Source of the DNA: Pedobacter sp. V48
GTDB lineage: Bacteria; Bacteroidota; Bacteroidia; Sphingobacteriales; Sphingobacteriaceae
Reading direction: 5' to 3'
Assembly (NCBI RefSeq): GCF_000523515.1
Contig: NZ_AWRU01000013.1
Location: forward strand, 307,908-371,907
Length of the DNA stretch: 64,000 bases
Shown: in pieces, positions 16,926 to 27,140 of the stretch
Layout of the letters: each line of letters begins with the position of its first letter
Position numbering within the stretch: the stretch's first letter is position 1
Notes under the pieces: generated by a model
Seen by the model: only the letters and a program-made list of their open reading frames with translations
The model's database searches: none
Told to the model about the DNA's origin: nothing
Position numbers and translations under genes: made by a program

Positions 16926-19565
16926 TTACGACAACCGTGTTTCTTTACCTGCTATCAATACCTTTTTAACAGGTATTTTACCGTAAGCAATGTTTAGTGA
17001 TGCTTTATTATCTTTAAAGCTTACTGTGCCGAAACCTGTGGCTGTTGATAAGAAACTGGTAAAATCTCCTACTTTGGAATCCATATATAAGGTCTTCTCT
17101 ACTGCATCATAACGCACTCCGGTAAGCCCTTGTATCATTCCATAGCTAGACATTGCCCTGGCGTACCAGTGTCCGCATTCATATTCATTGAAAGGATTAC
17201 GTACTCGTCCATCATAGCGGTCACGACAAGCTTTTACAATATCCAGGCCCTCATTTACTTGTCCCATTAGCATCAGATGTGATGCTACCTGATACTCAAT
17301 TCCTGTCCACACTTCATTGCTGTACACAAATGGCAGAGAAAGCATCCCGCCTTTAGGCCATGAGCAGAGTAGCAATCCACCTTCGTGTCCTGCTGCATAT
17401 GATGGACGCTGAGGATTTACGTGGTCACTTAAATCTGCCTTCAAATTGTACTTGTGAACAGATAATAGATGACTTTTGGTTTTTTCAACATCCAACGGTT
17501 CTTCAAGTCCGCACATTCTGGAAATCCATCCGCCAAGAATACCGTCAGATAAGCAACCGGTTCCATATTGGTATTTTGGTCCCTCTTTCTTTAGTATTTC
17601 TAATGCTTCAGCGGTATATTGTGTAGCGAAAGATTTTTCATTTACCGGATTTGGCGCATTTAGCCCTGTCCACTGTATTTTTTGATTAAAATATTCTCCA
17701 TTATATAATTCACTTTCCATGAATTTTTTGCCGGCGGCGTAAAGTGTTTTATATTTTGAGATGTCTTTTTTAAGAAACTGCCCCATTTTAACAATTGCAT
17801 TCAAGGCTCCCAGGTAAAAACTTGTACACATACCGTCAGGTCCCCAAAACTCAATATCGTAGGTGTTATGATGGGGTTCTTCCACAATTCCCTTACTTCT
17901 GGGATCCCAGGTGTTAATTGAATAATCCATGCTGGTTTTTACCATTGGGTACATTTTTTTCAGCCACGCAGCATCCCCACTAATTCTCCATTCTCTGTAT
18001 ACTTTCATGATTCCCCCAAGCTGGCCATCAGCAGCGGCATGAAAATCATGTTTGGCCTGGCTTATAGGCATATTCGCTCTAAATTGCTGATGCCCTTCAA
18101 AATTTTGATTTTCACAGAATTCTGTAGTTCTAAGGCTCCTTTCCAGGGATGGAAAAAGATGAGGAATTGCCTGTGCATAATTCCAAACGTGGGTACAACT
18201 ACCATGACAGCACCCGCCATCATCTCCGCACCCTTCCCAGCTCCATAGACGACCATCAAATTGTCTTAATACTGTTGGCGATTTAAGGATAGTAAGGTTT
18301 GCTGCAACCGCTTCAATGACTGCCGGAGGTAAAGTGCTGGAGTAAAATGCATCACGAAATATTGCTGACTTTTTTTGCAGCTCCTCATAATTGTTTTTCC
18401 AATAAGCTGCTGCCTCTTCAATTCCCTTAAATTTACTGCTATACCACGGTTTATAGTTCCGATCATTGTAATTTGATTTCTCTTCAAGACCAATGGCAGA
18501 TGGGGTTACGCAACAATCCGCCGATTCGGCCTTTTTTGGATCAACAACCACATCTCCAATATGAAGATCTGAATCAGGAACATACCATGTCATCATGAGT
18601 CTGATGGTTTTTTGTTCTCCAGCGTTTAATTTAAACGGCACAAATAACGATGCACCTGGCGCATCAGAGTCAGGCTCCTGAGCCTTAACTTTCCCCTCTT
18701 TAATGGTATTCCAGACCATGGTTAAGGGGTCAAACCATCCGCCCCTGAACCAGCAATAATCCACAGTTGCAGGCTCACTGGTAAAAATAGCAAAATCTGT
18801 TTTTAAATGTGGTTTTTCAGTTGTTCCTTCTTGCGACAGTATGAATCCGTCTGACAACTTTTTAATGGCTCCTTTTTGGCCGCCCTGCAACACAAAATTT
18901 CTCGCATTATAAGAAAAGACCGCTTCAATAGCTTCTGAAGTATTGTTTGTAAATTTATATTCTAATGCACCTGCTGGTAAACTTGAGTTGTCTTCATCAG
19001 TTGGAATAAACGGACTCCATCCAATGACCTGTGTTTTTAATGGTATGTCCTTTTCTTCGAGATCAATCGTTGCAAATGGAAAGCGATCTGTAAAAACTGC
19101 ACTGTTAAATCTGGGTAAACCGTAGTTACTCCCACTGGCCCCATTACCTGTACCACGCTGACCAAACATCTTCCATTCCTCAATTGGTCCTTCCAATACA
19201 CGTGCTACCGTCTGTTTGCCTTTTACAGCGATAGCAGCAAACATATTGGGTTCATGAAATATTTCAGGCCTGTTGCGGATGGACATATGAGATATGGCTC
19301 CGCTGCCTTCTAAGCAGAACATCCCTGAACCCAAGCCCCCAATCGGAAATGCTACTCTTCTAAGATTTTCGTTTTTGTAGCTGGTATTGTAAGCTCTTTT
19401 GATATTCTTTTCATCCTGCTTTAACGACGTCTGTAAGGTTTCATTTTCCTTATCAATATTGTCGGTTCTGGTCTCGGCCATCATTACCGATGGTATTGCC
19501 GTAAGTCCAATACCCCCGATGGTTATTTTTTTTATAAATGAACGTCTGTTATCATTATTTTTCAT
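16926..19565 (-). CDS. GH116-like glycoside hydrolase (DUF608), Tat-exported
   Basis: An 879-residue protein from the chosen start MKNNDNRRSF; a start three codons earlier is possible. The N-terminus has a twin-arginine signal (NRRSFIKKI then a hydrophobic run to VMMAE). A GH116 N-terminal beta domain (about 50-350) is followed by an alpha-barrel catalytic domain. The SWEG segment near residue 440 and TYDIEFWGP near 570 match the positions of the catalytic Glu and Asp in GH116 enzymes. A Cys-rich loop (CGDDGGCCHGSC) lies between. GH116 includes glucosidases and glucosylceramidases. Here it stands with GH172 and pentose genes, so an arabinofuranosidase role is worth considering (inference). 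Spacing to the upstream kinase gene is 28 bp. Confidence 0.83.
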   Translation of the reverse strand: MKNNDNRRSFIKKITIGGIGLTAIPSVMMAETRTDNIDKENETLQTSLKQDEKNIKRAYNTSYKNENLRRVAFPIGGLGSGMFCLEGSGAISHMSIRNRPEIFHEPNMFAAIAVKGKQTVARVLEGPIEEWKMFGQRGTGNGASGSNYGLPRFNSAVFTDRFPFATIDLEEKDIPLKTQVIGWSPFIPTDEDNSSLPAGALEYKFTNNTSEAIEAVFSYNARNFVLQGGQKGAIKKLSDGFILSQEGTTEKPHLKTDFAIFTSEPATVDYCWFRGGWFDPLTMVWNTIKEGKVKAQEPDSDAPGASLFVPFKLNAGEQKTIRLMMTWYVPDSDLHIGDVVVDPKKAESADCCVTPSAIGLEEKSNYNDRNYKPWYSSKFKGIEEAAAYWKNNYEELQKKSAIFRDAFYSSTLPPAVIEAVAANLTILKSPTVLRQFDGRLWSWEGCGDDGGCCHGSCTHVWNYAQAIPHLFPSLERSLRTTEFCENQNFEGHQQFRANMPISQAKHDFHAAADGQLGGIMKVYREWRISGDAAWLKKMYPMVKTSMDYSINTWDPRSKGIVEEPHHNTYDIEFWGPDGMCTSFYLGALNAIVKMGQFLKKDISKYKTLYAAGKKFMESELYNGEYFNQKIQWTGLNAPNPVNEKSFATQYTAEALEILKKEGPKYQYGTGCLSDGILGGWISRMCGLEEPLDVEKTKSHLLSVHKYNLKADLSDHVNPQRPSYAAGHEGGLLLCSWPKGGMLSLPFVYSNEVWTGIEYQVASHLMLMGQVNEGLDIVKACRDRYDGRVRNPFNEYECGHWYARAMSSYGMIQGLTGVRYDAVEKTLYMDSKVGDFTSFLSTATGFGTVSFKDNKASLNIAYGKIPVKKVLIAGKETRLS

Positions 19566-19593
19566 CAGTATCAATAATTAGTGATGGTTATAA

Positions 19594-21264
19594 TTAAATA
19601 GTTGTTTCCAGGTACTTTCCTAATCTTTCATATTTTTTGTGCCGCAATTCATACAAATGAGCTAGCCTATCATCAGGATGGTAAGTTTTATCAAATCCTT
19701 TTCCTATTGCGTTCATTGCTTCATTTACATTAGAATAAATACCTGCAACGGTTGCGGCGAACATGACCGCTCCCAGTGCACAGGTCTGTTCAGACTGGTG
19801 GACACGGATAGGCATATTCATGACATTTGCGAGCGTCTGCATTACAAATGGTGATTTCTTTGCGATACCTCCCACACCAATTAAACCCTTTATGGCAATG
19901 CCCTCAGTTTTAAACCTGTTGGATATACTTTTTGAGCCGAAACAGGTAGCCTCTACAATTGACCTGTATATGGAAGGAGCATCGCTTCCCAGGTTTATAC
20001 CCGTTATGGCACCTTTAAGCAATTGATTGGCATCGGGCGTTCTGCGGCCGTTAAACCAATCAACAGACAGTTCGCTCTGATCATTAAATTCCAATGCGGC
20101 GGCGCTTTTCTCCAACTCAACCAATAGCTGCTGAGAGATATTCTCAGAAATTGCTTTCGTATTTCCGGCATCAATTCCAGCTGAACCCGAAACTAAATGC
20201 TGTAAAGGCCATGATAAAAGATTCTTAAACCATGCATATGCATCCCCAAAGGCTGACTGTCCAGCCTCCATGCCTATCATTCCTGGAATAATAGATCCAT
20301 CTACCTGTCCACATATTCCTTTTACTATGGTTTCATTTATATCATTTTTTGGTGCAACCAGCATATCGCAGGTGGATGTACCAATCACTTTGCTCAGGTA
20401 ATAGGGTTCTATTTGTCCCCCAACAGCTCCCATATGTGCATCTATTGCGCCAATACCCACCAAAACATCAGCATTCAATCCCAATCGTTCAGCCCATTCT
20501 CCACTTAACCTACCGGCTGCTTTATCTGAGGTATAAACTTCCTTACCTAAAGTAGCCGAATATCCTGTTAATAGTGGATCAAGCGTAGAGAAGAAGTGAT
20601 CGGGAGGAAAGCCACCATGCTCTTCGGCCCACAAACCTTTATGCCCGGCCGCGCATACACTTCGCTTTATTTCCGTGGCATTTTTACCTCCGGTTAGCAG
20701 AAACGGCATCCAGTCACAATGCTCAACCCAGGTATAAGCAGCATTTCTGATCCACTCATTTTTTCGAAGGATATGCAACAGCTTCGACCAAAACCATTCT
20801 GAGGAATAAATGCCTCCGGAATATACCGTGTAGTCAGGACTATGTTTTTTCGCATGTGCATTAATTTCGGCAGCCTCTTTAACGGCAGTATGGTCTTTCC
20901 AAAGAATAAACATTGCATCTGCATCTGATTCAAATTCAGGTAGCAATGCCAGTGGAATTCCTTTATCATTTACGGCTACCGGAGTCGAGCCTGTGGTAGC
21001 GATAGATATTGCTCTGATATTTGTGGCTACAAATGTTCCTGCTTGTTTTAAACACCCTTTTATGGTGTGTTCAATCCCTTCAATATAATCGAGCGGATGT
21101 TGCCTGAATTGATTCTGACTGGCAATGCAGTAAAGTCCGCCATTCCATCTTGGGTAGATAAATGAAGACGAGGCAACTTCGTCACCATTATGTGCATTAA
21201 CAATAATGGATCTGACAGAATCTGTTCCAAAATCAACTCCTATACAATAATCTTGATTTGTCAT
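19594..21264 (-). CDS. FGGY-family carbohydrate kinase, ribulokinase (AraB) type
   Basis: A 556-residue cytoplasmic kinase from the chosen start MTNQDYCIGVDFGTDSVRS. A longer reading from 21309 would overlap the transporter gene and lacks family support. The N-terminal GVDFGTDSVRS, YPRWNGGLYC and FRQHPLDYIEG blocks match AraB ribulokinases closely, and the ATP-binding GLIGVGGIAKKSP and TCALGAVMFAA blocks follow. AraB enzymes phosphorylate L- and D-ribulose at C5. It follows a FucI-type isomerase and a FucP-type transporter, where an L-fuculokinase would be expected. An AraB-type kinase fits D-ribulose made from D-arabinose better. No aldolase gene is nearby. Confidence 0.85.
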   Translation of the reverse strand: MTNQDYCIGVDFGTDSVRSIIVNAHNGDEVASSSFIYPRWNGGLYCIASQNQFRQHPLDYIEGIEHTIKGCLKQAGTFVATNIRAISIATTGSTPVAVNDKGIPLALLPEFESDADAMFILWKDHTAVKEAAEINAHAKKHSPDYTVYSGGIYSSEWFWSKLLHILRKNEWIRNAAYTWVEHCDWMPFLLTGGKNATEIKRSVCAAGHKGLWAEEHGGFPPDHFFSTLDPLLTGYSATLGKEVYTSDKAAGRLSGEWAERLGLNADVLVGIGAIDAHMGAVGGQIEPYYLSKVIGTSTCDMLVAPKNDINETIVKGICGQVDGSIIPGMIGMEAGQSAFGDAYAWFKNLLSWPLQHLVSGSAGIDAGNTKAISENISQQLLVELEKSAAALEFNDQSELSVDWFNGRRTPDANQLLKGAITGINLGSDAPSIYRSIVEATCFGSKSISNRFKTEGIAIKGLIGVGGIAKKSPFVMQTLANVMNMPIRVHQSEQTCALGAVMFAATVAGIYSNVNEAMNAIGKGFDKTYHPDDRLAHLYELRHKKYERLGKYLETTI

Positions 21265-21274
21265 TTGACTCTGC

Positions 21275-22606
21275 TTAATGGTGCTGCAATGAAATGTTTT
21301 TAGCGTCAATCTTTTTCCCTATTCCTTTTATAGCATACCAGGCAATAAATGCGAAACATACCATTGGTATCACAAAGGCTATAGACATCCCGAAATGATC
21401 TCCTATCAGACCCATTACTGGCGGGCAAAATGCACCGCCTGCAACTGCCATTACCAAAAATGAAGCTCCTTTTTTGGTTAAAGGCCCTAAATCATATATA
21501 CCTAAAGCAAAAATTGTTGGGAACATGATCGACATAAAGAAATAAGTAAAAAATAGGGCTACTACCGAAAACCATCCTATCTCTAACAAAACTATAAATA
21601 CCAGTACGGTATTAACGACAGCATATATTCCAAGAAGTTTTTGCGGCGATAAATATTTCATCATGTATGACCCTGATAATCGCCCGATCCAGAAAAGCCC
21701 CATCCCTCCAATCGCAAGAATAAGAGATGCTGCCTGCTCAGGATTTTTTGGTGTAAACACTTCACCAAACCAGCCTAAGTGCTGCATGATATCTTGAACA
21801 GGCCCTGTTACATTAGGTATGGTCTCTGTTACATAGTTAATAAAGAATGAATTAACACCGGTTTGGGCAGCTACATAAAGAAATTGTGCAATTACAGCCA
21901 ATACAAAAGCCGGATGCTTCAATAGATTACGCATCGGCGGATCTTCAGCTGTTTCGGTGTCACTGGCTTCCTTTACTTCAGGAAGCTTGATGAGCATAAA
22001 AACCAGCGCAACAACCACAACGATTCCTCCAACCATCATGTATGGCTTAACCATGGAATCGAATTTATCTACACCTGGTGTGTGCTCGGTCCCAAAGATG
22101 AACAAACCGCCCATTAAAGGGCCCAGTATCCATCCTAAGCCGTTAAAAGATTGAGAAATATTGATCCGCCTGGCGGCATATTCCTTTGGTCCAAGAATAG
22201 TTGAGTAAGGATTGGCTGCAGTTTCCAGACAAGCCAGTCCGCATGCCAGCACAAATAAAGCAAGCAAAAATGGTATAAATGCTTGGAGTTTAGCTGCCGG
22301 GTAAAAAAGAAAGGCACCAATGGCAAATAAAACCAGACCTAAAATGATCCCCTTTTGATAGCCGAATCGCTTCATAAACAGCCCGGCTGGTACAGCCATA
22401 GCCAGATAACCGATGTACAATGAAAATTGTATAAAGCCCGATTGTGCTTTTGATACATGCAATATATTCTGAAAATGCTTGTCCAGCACATCCAACAAAC
22501 CATGTGCAAAACCCCATAAAAGGAATAAGCTGCATATGAAAATAAAGGGCATGAGATAACTCTTGCCGGTTTCTGTTCTGAACAGTGAAGTTGATTGTTT
22601 ATTCAT
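21275..22606 (-). CDS. Sugar MFS transporter, FucP (L-fucose/proton symporter) type
   Basis: A 443-residue, 12-helix inner-membrane carrier from the chosen start MNKQSTSLF; a longer reading from 22693 would overlap the isomerase gene. FucP-type features are LLWGFAHGLLDVLDKHF in the first helix, with the conserved Asp, and CGLACLETAANPYSTILGP, with the Glu used in proton coupling. FucP carries L-fucose and also L-galactose and D-arabinose, which share ring configuration. The gene lies 11 bp after the isomerase gene and 10 bp before the kinase gene, so uptake, isomerisation and phosphorylation are encoded together. Confidence 0.88.
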   Translation of the reverse strand: MNKQSTSLFRTETGKSYLMPFIFICSLFLLWGFAHGLLDVLDKHFQNILHVSKAQSGFIQFSLYIGYLAMAVPAGLFMKRFGYQKGIILGLVLFAIGAFLFYPAAKLQAFIPFLLALFVLACGLACLETAANPYSTILGPKEYAARRINISQSFNGLGWILGPLMGGLFIFGTEHTPGVDKFDSMVKPYMMVGGIVVVVALVFMLIKLPEVKEASDTETAEDPPMRNLLKHPAFVLAVIAQFLYVAAQTGVNSFFINYVTETIPNVTGPVQDIMQHLGWFGEVFTPKNPEQAASLILAIGGMGLFWIGRLSGSYMMKYLSPQKLLGIYAVVNTVLVFIVLLEIGWFSVVALFFTYFFMSIMFPTIFALGIYDLGPLTKKGASFLVMAVAGGAFCPPVMGLIGDHFGMSIAFVIPMVCFAFIAWYAIKGIGKKIDAKNISLQHH

Positions 22607-22617
22607 CAGATAGGTGC

Positions 22618-24381
22618 TTAACTGTATAATGATCCGTAAACTTGGCATGCCCTGTAATCCGAGCCTTCGGTATCCATTCCAAATGAAGACCATGCTGAAG
22701 GGCGAAAGATATCGCTTGAAGCAACATTATGCATGTTTACCGGAATTCTGAGCATTGAGGCTAGGGTGATCAGGTCGGCTCCGATATGCCCATAACTTAT
22801 CGCTCCATGATTTGCGCCCCAGTTTGCCATCACTGAATAAACGTCTTTAAAAGCACCGTTTCCATATAAACGCGGAACAAACCAGGTTGTTGGCCAGGTA
22901 CGGTCAGTACGCTCATCCAGTATTTTATGTACGTTTTCAGGTAAATCCACTGTCCAGCCTTCGGCAATCTGAAGTACGGGGCCAAGGCCCTTAACCAGAT
23001 TGAGTCGGCACGTGGTTACGGGCATCTCTCCCTTGGTAAGAAAATTGGAGGAATATCCTCCCCCACGAAAATAGTCGAGATTTGCAGGATACCAGGTGGT
23101 TGCTTTCAGACATTCCTCGGCCTCTTTTTCATCAATGCTCCAGAATGGCTTCATCACAGGCTTGCCATCCACCGCTTGTCTTCCTGTGCCATCCAAAGTT
23201 GCTGAACCTGAGTTTATCAAATGAATAAATCCAGCCCCTGCACGGCCATTGGGTTTCCAGCCAGACACCCGCTCTACAGCCTCCGGACTCCAATAAGTAC
23301 GTACGTCAGCAAATATTTGTGCGGTATTGGTCAGAAGATAATTAAATAGCATAGAAACGCCATTTAATGCATCGTTTTCTGTTGCCACCATATAAGGTGC
23401 CCTTATTCCATTCCAATCGAAAGAAGAATTCAGTATCGCTTCAGGAAAATCCCCGTTAGGTAAGAAATCTGTCCATTGGCGTTGCCCCTGGAAACCAGAA
23501 ACAATTGCATTATGTCCCTGGGCTTCTTCAGCATAACCGATTTTAACAAGCTCCTCATTTCCGATCATCAGATCGCGAATAATAAGTGTCATCTTTATTA
23601 CGAATTCCCAATCTTTGTCTTTTTCTTCTCTGGATTTCACTTTCTCAGACCGGTTGAAATCTTCTCCTTCCAGGCAGTATTTTTTGGTCCATTCCAAAGC
23701 CTTCTCGTATTCTTTCTGATCAAATATATTCTGCTGTATACGTCTTAAAACTTCAGAGGAATCTACATATTCATTGCGCATGCCCAAATAGTCCTGAAAG
23801 AAATCAGCATCCACAATTGAACCTGCAATACCCATAGAAACTGAACCTATGGCCAGATATGACTTGCCTTTCATAATTGCAACAGCTAAACCACTTTTCG
23901 CAAAGCGAAGTAGTTTTTCTTTAACATCGACAGGAATCACAGCGTCTCCAAGGTCCTGCACGTCTGTTCCATAAATTCCAAATGCAGGTAGCCCTTTCTG
24001 ATTGTGGCCGGCTAATGTTGCTGCTAAATATACCGCGCCTGGTCTTTCTGTACCATTAAATCCCCAGATTGCTTTAGGCAATAGCGGATCCATATCCATA
24101 GTTTCTGAACCATAACACCAACATGGTGTAACTGATAATGATACGCCTACATTATTATCTCTGAATTTTTCTGCACACGCCGCTGCTTCTTTAACTCCAC
24201 CAATACAGGAATCTGCGATGATACATTCCACAGGGCTGCCATCAGGATATCTCAATTCTTGCTTAAATAACGCTGCTACTGCTTTGGCCATATTCATTGT
24301 GGTATCCTCCAGGGATTCACGAATGCCTCCCAAACGGCCATCTATTATAGGTCGAATGCCTACCTTAGGGTATTTGTTCAT
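22618..24381 (-). CDS. fucI: L-fucose/D-arabinose isomerase
   Basis: A 587-residue cytoplasmic enzyme, nearly the length of E. coli FucI (591). The N-terminus [19 protein letters not shown], the blocks [20 protein letters not shown] (with the metal Glu) and [10 protein letters not shown] (with the metal Asp), and [11 protein letters not shown] near the C-terminus are all hallmarks. FucI is a manganese enzyme that converts L-fucose to L-fuculose and also D-arabinose to D-ribulose. The linked AraB-type kinase, the GH172 gene and the absence of a fuculose-1-phosphate aldolase favour the D-arabinose reaction here. The family assignment is firm; the in vivo substrate is inferred. Confidence 0.93.
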   Translation of the reverse strand: MNKYPKVGIRPIIDGRLGGIRESLEDTTMNMAKAVAALFKQELRYPDGSPVECIIADSCIGGVKEAAACAEKFRDNNVGVSLSVTPCWCYGSETMDMDPLLPKAIWGFNGTERPGAVYLAATLAGHNQKGLPAFGIYGTDVQDLGDAVIPVDVKEKLLRFAKSGLAVAIMKGKSYLAIGSVSMGIAGSIVDADFFQDYLGMRNEYVDSSEVLRRIQQNIFDQKEYEKALEWTKKYCLEGEDFNRSEKVKSREEKDKDWEFVIKMTLIIRDLMIGNEELVKIGYAEEAQGHNAIVSGFQGQRQWTDFLPNGDFPEAILNSSFDWNGIRAPYMVATENDALNGVSMLFNYLLTNTAQIFADVRTYWSPEAVERVSGWKPNGRAGAGFIHLINSGSATLDGTGRQAVDGKPVMKPFWSIDEKEAEECLKATTWYPANLDYFRGGGYSSNFLTKGEMPVTTCRLNLVKGLGPVLQIAEGWTVDLPENVHKILDERTDRTWPTTWFVPRLYGNGAFKDVYSVMANWGANHGAISYGHIGADLITLASMLRIPVNMHNVASSDIFRPSAWSSFGMDTEGSDYRACQVYGSLYS

Positions 24382-24462
24382 ATTCTGATCTTTATTTGGT
24401 TAAACTTCGGATAAATGCTGGTGAGATATTAAAGCGCCCACCAGCTATCCGAATACATGATT

Positions 24463-25692
24463 TTAATCTTTAAATGCCCCAGCTATCTCGTCCAGAGATA
24501 CACCAAGAACCTTTACTGCAATTTCATTTAGAGCGGTTTTGTCCCCTGTAAAATGAAATACACTATGCATGTGTGTATGCTTTTCTCCCGGTTTCAAGAA
24601 TGTAGGTGGCGATACACTTTCTAATTCGTAAAAAGGTCCCATTTGTGAGCCATCAGCTAAAGGCCCATCATTATAGGCATTCATGGCATCGCCGGTAAAT
24701 GGATCTTTGTCTGGTGTCCATTCCTGGTTTAAGTATTTTGCCTTGTTATTTATGTCAAACATCGTGATGGTAAGCACATGCTGGTCCGCGGCATAACTAC
24801 CGGCTACATTTTTAACCCTACCAGGAGGAATACCGAGTTTACCACGTGATTTACCATCGGCTTTGAACAACAGAATTCCATTCTTGTAAGTTATGCGGTC
24901 TTTAGCAATCTCTCCAAAATAATCTGTAGTAGCTACTTTACCAGCTGCACTTTCAATATATGGAATAACAATTACTGTTTTAGGCGATGGGCTAAACATG
25001 TCTAAGCTCCAGATACAAGGAGCTCCTGTTTTCTCTGTCCATTCATTAGTACCACTATTAGTGATGGTGTTTTGTGTTTTAAAGGCAACAGAGCTCACTT
25101 TACCAGCCAAACTAATATTTAAAACTTTCTCGATGTTATCCTTTTCCAGAATCTCTACATCTCTTTCCAGCTTTATCTTAAGATTGGTGCCCGCATAATT
25201 CTGCAACTCCATTTCTTTATTTAACGACGCGCGCTTTCCATCAGATTTTACCAATATCCAGCTTTCACTGTCAATTCCTGCAGGAGTATGCCAATTGTCG
25301 AACACCATGGAATCACCCTTTTTAAAATAAAGGGAAAATTTCCCTCCCTCCGGGCCAAGCCACAAACGGTCTTCACCACCATAAGCGTTCATATGCGGGT
25401 CCAAAGGTTTGCCAAAGGCTTTATAGTTAACCCAGCCAAAACTTTTGCCATCAAGCCCTTCAGCAGTTGAAGTAAATACCTTTGCCTGATATTTTGGTGA
25501 TAAAGCAAGTTGAGCGCTTCCGTCATCATTCTTTAAAACAACTATACTGTCATTTTCATTCAAAAAGTTTAAATCGTAGCCAAACGTGCCCTTTTCAAAA
25601 ACTTTCATATCATCTTGTTTTTTTGTTGTCGATTGACAAGATATGATCATCATTCCTGCCAACAATAGTGATGGAATTTTCAGTAATTTCAT
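24463..25692 (-). CDS. DUF6786-type lipoprotein, mutarotase-like
   Basis: A 409-residue exported lipoprotein with a lipobox ending at Cys19 (MMIISC). The rest reads as a beta-rich domain with blocks such as AYGGEDRLWLGPEGG, GAPCIWSLDMFSP, GKLGIPPGRVKN and PGEKHTHMHSVFHF. These look like the galactose-mutarotase or aldose-epimerase fold found in many Bacteroidota lipoproteins of unknown function. It lies between the GH172 gene (17 bp upstream) and the isomerase gene (81 bp downstream). A role in presenting or epimerising the released sugar in the periplasm is plausible, but no catalytic residues are assigned with confidence. Confidence 0.7.
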   Translation of the reverse strand: MKLLKIPSLLLAGMMIISCQSTTKKQDDMKVFEKGTFGYDLNFLNENDSIVVLKNDDGSAQLALSPKYQAKVFTSTAEGLDGKSFGWVNYKAFGKPLDPHMNAYGGEDRLWLGPEGGKFSLYFKKGDSMVFDNWHTPAGIDSESWILVKSDGKRASLNKEMELQNYAGTNLKIKLERDVEILEKDNIEKVLNISLAGKVSSVAFKTQNTITNSGTNEWTEKTGAPCIWSLDMFSPSPKTVIVIPYIESAAGKVATTDYFGEIAKDRITYKNGILLFKADGKSRGKLGIPPGRVKNVAGSYAADQHVLTITMFDINNKAKYLNQEWTPDKDPFTGDAMNAYNDGPLADGSQMGPFYELESVSPPTFLKPGEKHTHMHSVFHFTGDKTALNEIAVKVLGVSLDEIAGAFKD

Positions 25693-25709
25693 GTTCTGAG
25701 TTTTAAGGA

Positions 25710-26876
25710 TTAATTTACTTCCAGTTCATCTCTTGAAGGGAATTTCGGAAAATTACCATGAGGCTCTGTTTGGTACCAATAAGCAACAGTCATGATATCC
25801 GATTTCTGTGCCAGATACCTGCCGCCATCTCTCCATCCCAGATCCTGGATGGTTACCTTAAGGTCTTTATCAAAACGTATCGGATCCATTATATGCCACC
25901 TGTACATTCCAAATCTTTGTTGGGCTTTATAGGTCCCGTCTGGTCTGATCACCTGATGTAAACCGGCATAGGGAGTGCTATATTCTGTATATTTACCGCC
26001 TCTGTCGAAATTATAAGATCCGCAGAAATAATCCTCCGTTCCTGTTCCGGCTATGGTCGGGTATTCTTTATCACCATCTAAAAAGAACTTGATCTCACCT
26101 TCTCCCCACCATCCATTGTTGTTTACACCAAGTCCCATATATAGGCCTACAAACTGTCCTTTGCCTTTTACTCCATCAATTATAGTATGTACTGATGTAG
26201 TGTTAGGGTTCGATCTTCTATATTGTGCATGAAAATAAGCTTCGTCATCTGCAACTGGGGTAAGTGTGTAATTTACCTGATAATATAACCTCATATCATC
26301 TTTTGGATTAATGTTTTCAAGAGTGATTTTGCATTTCTTTCTGAAAGGCATCTTCCAGTAGCAGTTGAAAGCACTTCCCGGATTAACACTTACAGGTAGG
26401 GAGTTTAATGGCGCATATTCTCCCCATCCCATTCCAAAGAATGCACCTACAGGAGCTTCAATAGAAGGTTCTTTTTCATCGTCCCAGTAAAAGCGTAAAA
26501 TAGAGAACTGCCAGTTTCCCGTTGGTGTCATCCAGATCTGCTGTATCGCACCAGGACCCTCCATTTCTGCTATAGTTACGGTTTCTCCGCTTTTAACAAT
26601 TATAAAAGGATTCACTTTCCAGCCAATTCCCAGATCGCGGGCTTCGTTTGCTGCGTTGGCTACATTACGTTGCCCTTTACTTTTCACTGGGTCAGCCATT
26701 CCGCCTTTACCTTTTTCTCCGGTGAAGTTCTCCGGACTGATAGACCTGGTTTTCGCATCAGATAATCGAGACAGATTACCAAGATTCATATCAAGGCCAT
26801 CAAATTTCTGGGGTTTTTGCGCAACTGCCGGTAAAACGAAAATGGTTGCGATGATTAGTAATAAAAGCTTTCTCAT
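25710..26876 (-). CDS. GH172-family (DUF2961) glycoside hydrolase
   Basis: A 388-residue secreted enzyme from the start MRKLLLLIIATIF, which gives a clean signal peptide ending AVAQ; a longer reading from 26921 is unlikely. DUF2961/GH172 features are EMEGPGAIQQIWMTP, ILRFYWDDEKEPSIEAPVGAFFG, GTGTEDYFCGSYNF and FGMYRWHIMDPIRF. The acidic residues in GTGTEDYF and in the beta-jelly-roll blocks are the likely catalytic pair. Characterised GH172 enzymes include D-arabinofuranosidases and D-fructofuranosidases. As first gene of the leftward array, downstream of two LacI-type operators, it probably releases the sugar that the FucI/AraB-type enzymes consume. Confidence 0.87.
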   Translation of the reverse strand: MRKLLLLIIATIFVLPAVAQKPQKFDGLDMNLGNLSRLSDAKTRSISPENFTGEKGKGGMADPVKSKGQRNVANAANEARDLGIGWKVNPFIIVKSGETVTIAEMEGPGAIQQIWMTPTGNWQFSILRFYWDDEKEPSIEAPVGAFFGMGWGEYAPLNSLPVSVNPGSAFNCYWKMPFRKKCKITLENINPKDDMRLYYQVNYTLTPVADDEAYFHAQYRRSNPNTTSVHTIIDGVKGKGQFVGLYMGLGVNNNGWWGEGEIKFFLDGDKEYPTIAGTGTEDYFCGSYNFDRGGKYTEYSTPYAGLHQVIRPDGTYKAQQRFGMYRWHIMDPIRFDKDLKVTIQDLGWRDGGRYLAQKSDIMTVAYWYQTEPHGNFPKFPSRDELEVN

Positions 26877-26959
26877 AATGTTAAATTGCGACTTGCCTCG
26901 GCTACTTAATACGCTTTTCACTTGAAATTGTGTACACCAAATACCTGAGATTTGGATTT

Positions 26960-26975
26960 GCTTACACGTTTAAGC
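26960..26975. promoter_or_regulatory. LacI-type operator L2
   Basis: GCTTACACGTTTAAGC is a near-perfect 16-bp palindrome with a central CG, typical of LacI-family operators. It lies 83 bp upstream of the GH172 start. Its exact reverse complement is present at 28523-28538 before the SusC gene. Its centre is 90 bp from operator L1 at 27050. Confidence 0.75.
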
Positions 26976-27049
26976 TAAAAAGGATAAAAAAAAATGCTGA
27001 GCACTTCGGTTTTAAATGGTTTATAATTTGATTGTGTAATCAAACTTAA

Positions 27050-27065
27050 GCTTAAACGTTTAAAC
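27050..27065. promoter_or_regulatory. LacI-type operator L1
   Basis: GCTTAAACGTTTAAAC is a 16-bp palindrome with one mismatch. With its left flank it forms a 25-bp block (27041-27065) that is repeated exactly in inverted orientation at 28435-28459. It is upstream of the GH172 operon and probably bound by the LacI-family regulator encoded at 27141. Confidence 0.75.
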
Positions 27066-27140
27066 GAACAAATATTTTTTTATTTTTTTTCAGCGGCTGA
27101 TGTAACATTCTCGTTCTAACATGCGCACAGGCCATTAAAA

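Noticed and set aside
19594-24381. Plain L-fucose catabolic operon
   Set aside because: The kinase is AraB-like and no fuculose-phosphate aldolase is present, so I prefer D-arabinose, though L-fucose is not excluded.
27066-27090. T-rich run after operator L1 as a terminator
   Set aside because: No stable stem precedes it; it is more likely just AT-rich promoter or intergenic DNA.
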